From: Ceratothoa steindachneri
Lineage: Eukaryota; Arthropoda; Malacostraca; Isopoda; Cymothoidae
Length of the DNA stretch: 64,000 bases
Assembly: GCA_963969495.1 (NCBI GenBank)
Contig: OZ018324.1
Coordinates: forward strand, 157,216,172-157,280,171
Direction: 5' to 3'
Positions within the stretch are counted from its first letter, which is position 1, and every line of letters begins with the position of its first letter. Below the pieces are notes generated by a model. That model had not been told where the DNA came from. It saw nothing but the letters and a program-made list of their open reading frames with translations, and ran no database searches. Shown in pieces: positions 59,590 through 64,000 of the stretch. Both the position numbers and the translations under genes were made by a program.

Positions 59590-60600
59590 AATATTATATC
59601 GAAAGAGGATGAAACATTATGGAGAGGATACGAAACATAAAATAAAACTAGCTTCAATCGCCCGAGGATCTTGTCAGAATCGCCCGGAGGAGCTCGTCTT
59701 CAACTTTACCTTTAAATATAACCTAAAAATGTGTTTAAGCTTTAAAGCATAATAATAGTTGCGTCAATGTATTTTAGATATTTTATTGCTTTTTCCTAGA
59801 TTCTGGCAACTCGACAGAGTTGCTAGATTCAAACTGATGACTGCAAAGCCAAATTTGCTTCCTTTTCCCCTTCCAAATAAGTTTTTTTTTTCTTCATTCT
59901 AACACGACGTTGAAATATCTAGTAAAATCATAAAGATCTAATGACTCTATATTATTGCTAAGAAAAGCAAAATATCTTTTAGACTATTCATTCCAAAGCA
60001 CCTAAAACAGAACTATTATTGAAATTAAGAGAAAAAAAAGAGAGTAAAAATCTCGACGAAAAGGATGCATTTCTTCTATTGCTCATCAGGGTCTAACGCC
60101 AATTCAATTGAAAGTGAACTGTACCCTATGGCGAATATGAGTATAGGCAAGCATAAATCTGAGAATAAAATTGATTATGCTGTCATATTAATTGTTGGGG
60201 TGTAATTTCTTTTACTTTTCTTCTTAAATAGGCAAAGCATTGCTTTCCTTGAGTCCATTGACTGCACGCAAAGGTGGCTAGATTACCTAAATTGGTTATG
60301 TTAATAGATATCAAGGTGAAACTAATTTTACAAGGGGTAATTGAGCTCGTAATCTCATGATATATGTATCTTAAATCAATGGGTACCCCTCCCTAATGGG
60401 TAGGGCCAAATGTTCATAGGCATTATAAGAGGATTCTTTATTTAAACGATCCAATTGTGGATAAGTGTAATGGCAGAGGTAATTAATTGTTTCATTAGTC
60501 TGTCTTTGAAATCTTCATCTTAAAAGTAATTAAATCAGTTGATAATCTTGATTGATTTTCGCTGCAGGTCTACTAGACCATATCCCTCTAGTATGGAACT
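59590..60600. other. No gene seen
   Basis: AT-rich; nothing recognisable. Confidence 0.4.
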
Positions 60601-60604
60601 GTTG

Positions 60605-61528
60605 CTAGTCAATGTTCGTCCATTGATCTCGGAAGCGCTTAAAAGGCAAAGATTCTGGACCTGTCGACTGTGAATCCAGCGATGTTACAAATGTCGCCTC
60701 TTGCAACAACTCCAGTATATGGTGTCTAAATATGAAGTATAGGTCACATTCAAGTTTGTCTTCCAGAAGAACGTAATATACTCCATGATTGCCTGTGTTT
60801 GTCACGGTTCCGTCGAGACATGCAGTTTTTACATGATCGGTCACTTCCTTTTCATTGAGGCTTTCTATAATGGCATTTGTGCTAGCGTGGATCCTGACAG
60901 AACTTTTGGCACCCTAAGAAGCTGCTCTGTTCCATAACCAAATACAGGAATAGGTAAGCGGTCAACATGCTTTGTGACGTCAGATCTTGCATGAGCATGA
61001 GTTTTCCATCTCAGTGAACAGACAACGGACCATCGCCTTTGAACTCGGTCTTCAGCTGCTGTACATCGGGGTAAGGAATTTTTAACGCTGACGATGACCC
61101 GATCCGCGATTTATGTTGCACTCACTGGCATCATGGCCTAGGATTATAGCTGCTTCAACTGGCATATATATGACCGTTCTCGAGGGGAGTTGAGAGAAAT
61201 CATGTGCTGCCGCTAATTCCCGTATCATTATGTTCTTCTTTGCGCTTTGTTTTGGCGTTAATGATCTCCGACGTGCTCTCTCTTCTTGGCTACCATCTGT
61301 GCTGGAGGATGTGGACAACAAACCTGTCACGTATAATTCTACTTCCATTCCGATGCTATCTGCCTTCTTTGTTTCTCTTCTTTCGTTCGGCGTCGAATGC
61401 AAGATTTTAATTAACGCTGTTATGTATTGTCCAAACATAACATTGAACATGGATTTTCTTTCTGTCGTTGCTGCTGAATAAACTCCCAATCTTCTTAGTA
61501 TTTGACAATCTCGCCTGGGCGAAGGCAA
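60605..61528 (-). pseudogene. Uncharacterised repeat-family protein relic
   Basis: The minus strand from 61528 reads DCQILRRLGVYSAATTERKS, LTPKQSAKKNIMIRELAAAH, PVEAAIILGHDASECN (61090). After a disrupted stretch come LLRVPKVLSGST (about 60900-60940), then HVKTACLDGTVTNTGNHGVY, YVLLEDKLECDLYFIFRHHI, LELLQEATF, and STGPESLPFKRFRDQW to 60605. The order LLGVPxLxSGT, DTTxxNTG, LExKLxxxLxxxxCRHHIxELVL, GPxxxLFKRFRxxW is one I recognise from a widespread uncharacterised protein in arthropods and cnidarians, probably of transposon origin. Asp and His residues in DGTVTNTG and RHH are plausible functional positions. It is broken by at least two shifts. Confidence 0.6.
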
Positions 61529-61534
61529 AGAGAC

Positions 61535-64000
61535 AATCCAGGCTTTTAATAAATTCTCGTTCTTTCCTCTCGATCAAATTGTTCATCCTTGAGGCACGAA
61601 TTTGAAGTCCTTTTTATTCATCGAAAACTCTCTCCAGTTTGATGACGCTGTGGTGGTCAAGCATGGTTAGAATGTGAGCTTTCCTCAAAATGCTTTATTG
61701 TTTAAATAAAGCATCAAGCAGTTTCATTTTCTTTTGACAGTGAAAGTAAATGAATACCCAAATGCTTTCCGGTGTGAAAGAGGCTTACATCATTTCACCT
61801 CATCAAATATTGTCTCTAATAAGTAGATACACTTGTGAGTTTCCATCACTTTAAATCACATAAGTGAAATTAGAATCGGCGATACGTTAAATTGATATTA
61901 TCATACTATCTGTCACACATTTTAGTAAAATTAGGTTCAGTATCTAAACAGTAAATACAATGACAATCTTGAATATTAAATGTACATTGCCACGAAAAGT
62001 GAGACACTATTAAAATGAGATCGGGATCAGTATAGCGTTATTACTTGGGTGAATTAAATCGCTGTCAGGATTACAACCTCAGGCTTGGGGGTCCAATGTT
62101 CAATGAAGCAGGCTCCGATGTCCGGGAGAAGTGTTATAGCTTGGAGTGGCACTGTTATTGGGGATATGGGGTGCTGAGTCGCTGGTACCTTTATGAAGTG
62201 GAAGATTCTTATCTCAGAATTTCCGATCGAGGTTTTTGACAGCTACGAGTTTGCATCTGAAGTTGAGTTACTATGGCTCATTTCTCAGGAGAATTGTGCG
62301 AGGTCTCCAAGATTGGCCAGACCTTGAAGGTGTATGACCCCATTCATATATGTAGGCCTCCCTAGACAGAAAGAAAAAGGAGGGAGGAAGATAGAAACTA
62401 GACCGAGATTAAGAAAGAATCGCTCTAGACAGTTTCGCCTTATTGAAGACAATGGTGGCCGTACGTGGCGACATATTTCCGTGTCTTTTATATTCACCAG
62501 TTTCTTTACTGATCTGTACTTGCATATATTCTGCAATCGATTTCATTTGTCGCTTAACTTAGATACCGATCTTCTCTTTTACTTTGGGAAAGGAATTAAC
62601 ATAATCTAAATGTTTGATCATCTTGCAAACTCTACTACTTTCTTTCTCAGATGCTTTCCTTCCTTCCAATTTTGCATCCTCTACGATCATCTAAAATTGA
62701 TGATTTCCTTGTGCGTGTTTGTGTGTTTGTAGTCGTGAATAATTAAAAAAGTACTATAATTCATCATCTAAGTGAGATGTGTATTTATAGGGTTAAGGTA
62801 TTTGTAGAAAATACTTATTTAATATTTTAGTTACTCGTTTATTAAGTCTATCGATTATTTCTATAAATTCTCAAATAAAAGTCAATCTCTTACAGTACGT
62901 ATAGAATTCATACAGCATATTATGGCATTTCTTCCTTCACAATATAATGTAAAAGACCACTAACTAATCTTATCATTCTCAATTTTATTTTAACTTGAGT
63001 AAAGCCAATGGTGTTACATTTTCTCCTCTATAATTCATCTTCAATTTACTACAGTTCTTGGAGTGGATTGCCATTAAAGAGTTTCCGTGTATACAGGAAA
63101 TGTTTGCAATACGGAATTAGTTTTCCTATAGAAAGTTTATCTCTTCCGTATATTATAATAGAACAAAGGAGACGTATTTAACTTTAGGATTTCAGTATCT
63201 TTGTTCATGTTTGGGGAAATTGTATTAGTTAGATACTCCGACAAGAAAAAAGGTTTGGGGATTAGATAAATAAGGTCAGATGAGAATTCTCGAATATTTA
63301 TGAGAAAACTAAACATAAAACAACTGCTAACATATCACGAAACTTCATGAAAGATCTAGAATTTTAATGAACTTTAGTTACCTTACCTTTCCCGAAAAAC
63401 TTTGGAGAAGAACCGTTAGCTAGTAAGATATATTTAATGGCTATTGTATACAAATCAATTGCAGCTATTTTGAGTTGGTTAACATGGTACATACATGGAT
63501 ATGTTTTTAGTTGAACTTTTATTAACTATGCCTGAAATCTAATAGATGGCTCCAACATTGGATCGTCGTATGCAAGGACTTAAACGCTAGATAAAACAGC
63601 TTTAAAGTTTTTTACATAAATTGGGTAATTTGGGCCTTTCCGAAAAGCAAAATATATTCTGGAATAAATATAATTTCCAATTACCGAAACTGTGACATAA
63701 ACTTTTTGTGAAATTTACAGCAAAATAAGAAATTCTGAGAATTATCTCGGGAAGGGGTGAGCAGAGCACTAAAATAAATAAATTACTTCTTACTTAATGC
63801 CTTCCTCGTGTCTGCAATAAAAACCAACTCAAATTCTCTATACTGAAAATTTTGTACTCCCGTTGGTTAGTCCAGAAAAATTTTACTGTGGAAATAAGGA
63901 TACAAAGTAGGTGGGTTTAAGGATTTGTTCTGGTAAACATTACGATCGGTGGCGCGAGCGATGGGACGCAAACTATTTCGTCCGTGTTCCAATATGTTTC
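61535..64000. other. No gene seen
   Basis: AT-rich sequence to the window end. Chance frames only (for example 62045-62239, 62285-62609). No splice-framed exon or repeat recognised. Confidence 0.4.

Overview
This window is eukaryotic, repeat-dominated, AT-rich DNA from an invertebrate animal. The mix of elements (Tc1 and mariner transposons, hAT, Merlin, CACTA-ended elements, Penelope-like elements, several non-LTR families, and a Gypsy element with a SCAN-like gag and zinc knuckle) fits an arthropod, probably a crustacean. The species is not determinable from the sequence. I found no intact host protein-coding gene. Nearly every recognisable coding stretch is a decayed transposable element with stops or frameshifts. 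A 200-base N run at 44887-45086 shows this is a scaffold with a gap.

Layout. 1-3780: Gypsy-type LTR element lacking most of the reverse transcriptase and the integrase, followed by an LTR with an 80-bp internal tandem repeat. 3880-4030: Tc1 scrap. 5500-7480: TA microsatellites, a hammerhead-like motif and the 3' half of a Penelope-like element, ending in a tRNA-like palindrome. 7543-10341: internally deleted mariner inside a TA tract, then two decayed Tc1/mariner-superfamily transposases. 10860-13503: LINE fragment and a tandem array. 14400-14600: a GC-richer patch with an ATG directly abutting a splice donor, the only candidate for a host exon. 17660-21560: interspersed repeat and an antisense LINE. 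21995-28421: a three-layer nest of DNA transposons. 29120-30514: near full-length mariner. 31425-34720: Tc1 and LINE relics. 35544-43510: TA tract with a second hammerhead-like motif, Penelope-like fragments and a second copy of the deleted mariner. 43850-56480: further relics of the CACTA-ended family, three repeat arrays, a small hAT MITE and a Merlin transposase. 57388-59445: CR1-like LINE. 60600-61528: an uncharacterised repeat-family protein relic.

The most interesting structure is 21995-28421. An element with CACTAG/CTAGTG ends and a TTA target duplication (24385-26685) sits inside a hAT transposase gene. That hAT gene in turn sits between the two halves of a second, larger element of the same CACTA-ended family. 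The protein of this family is one I recognise only as a recurrent uncharacterised arthropod protein; at least three more relics of it lie at 40255, 43850 and 50079. The nest links that orphan protein to a set of transposon termini.
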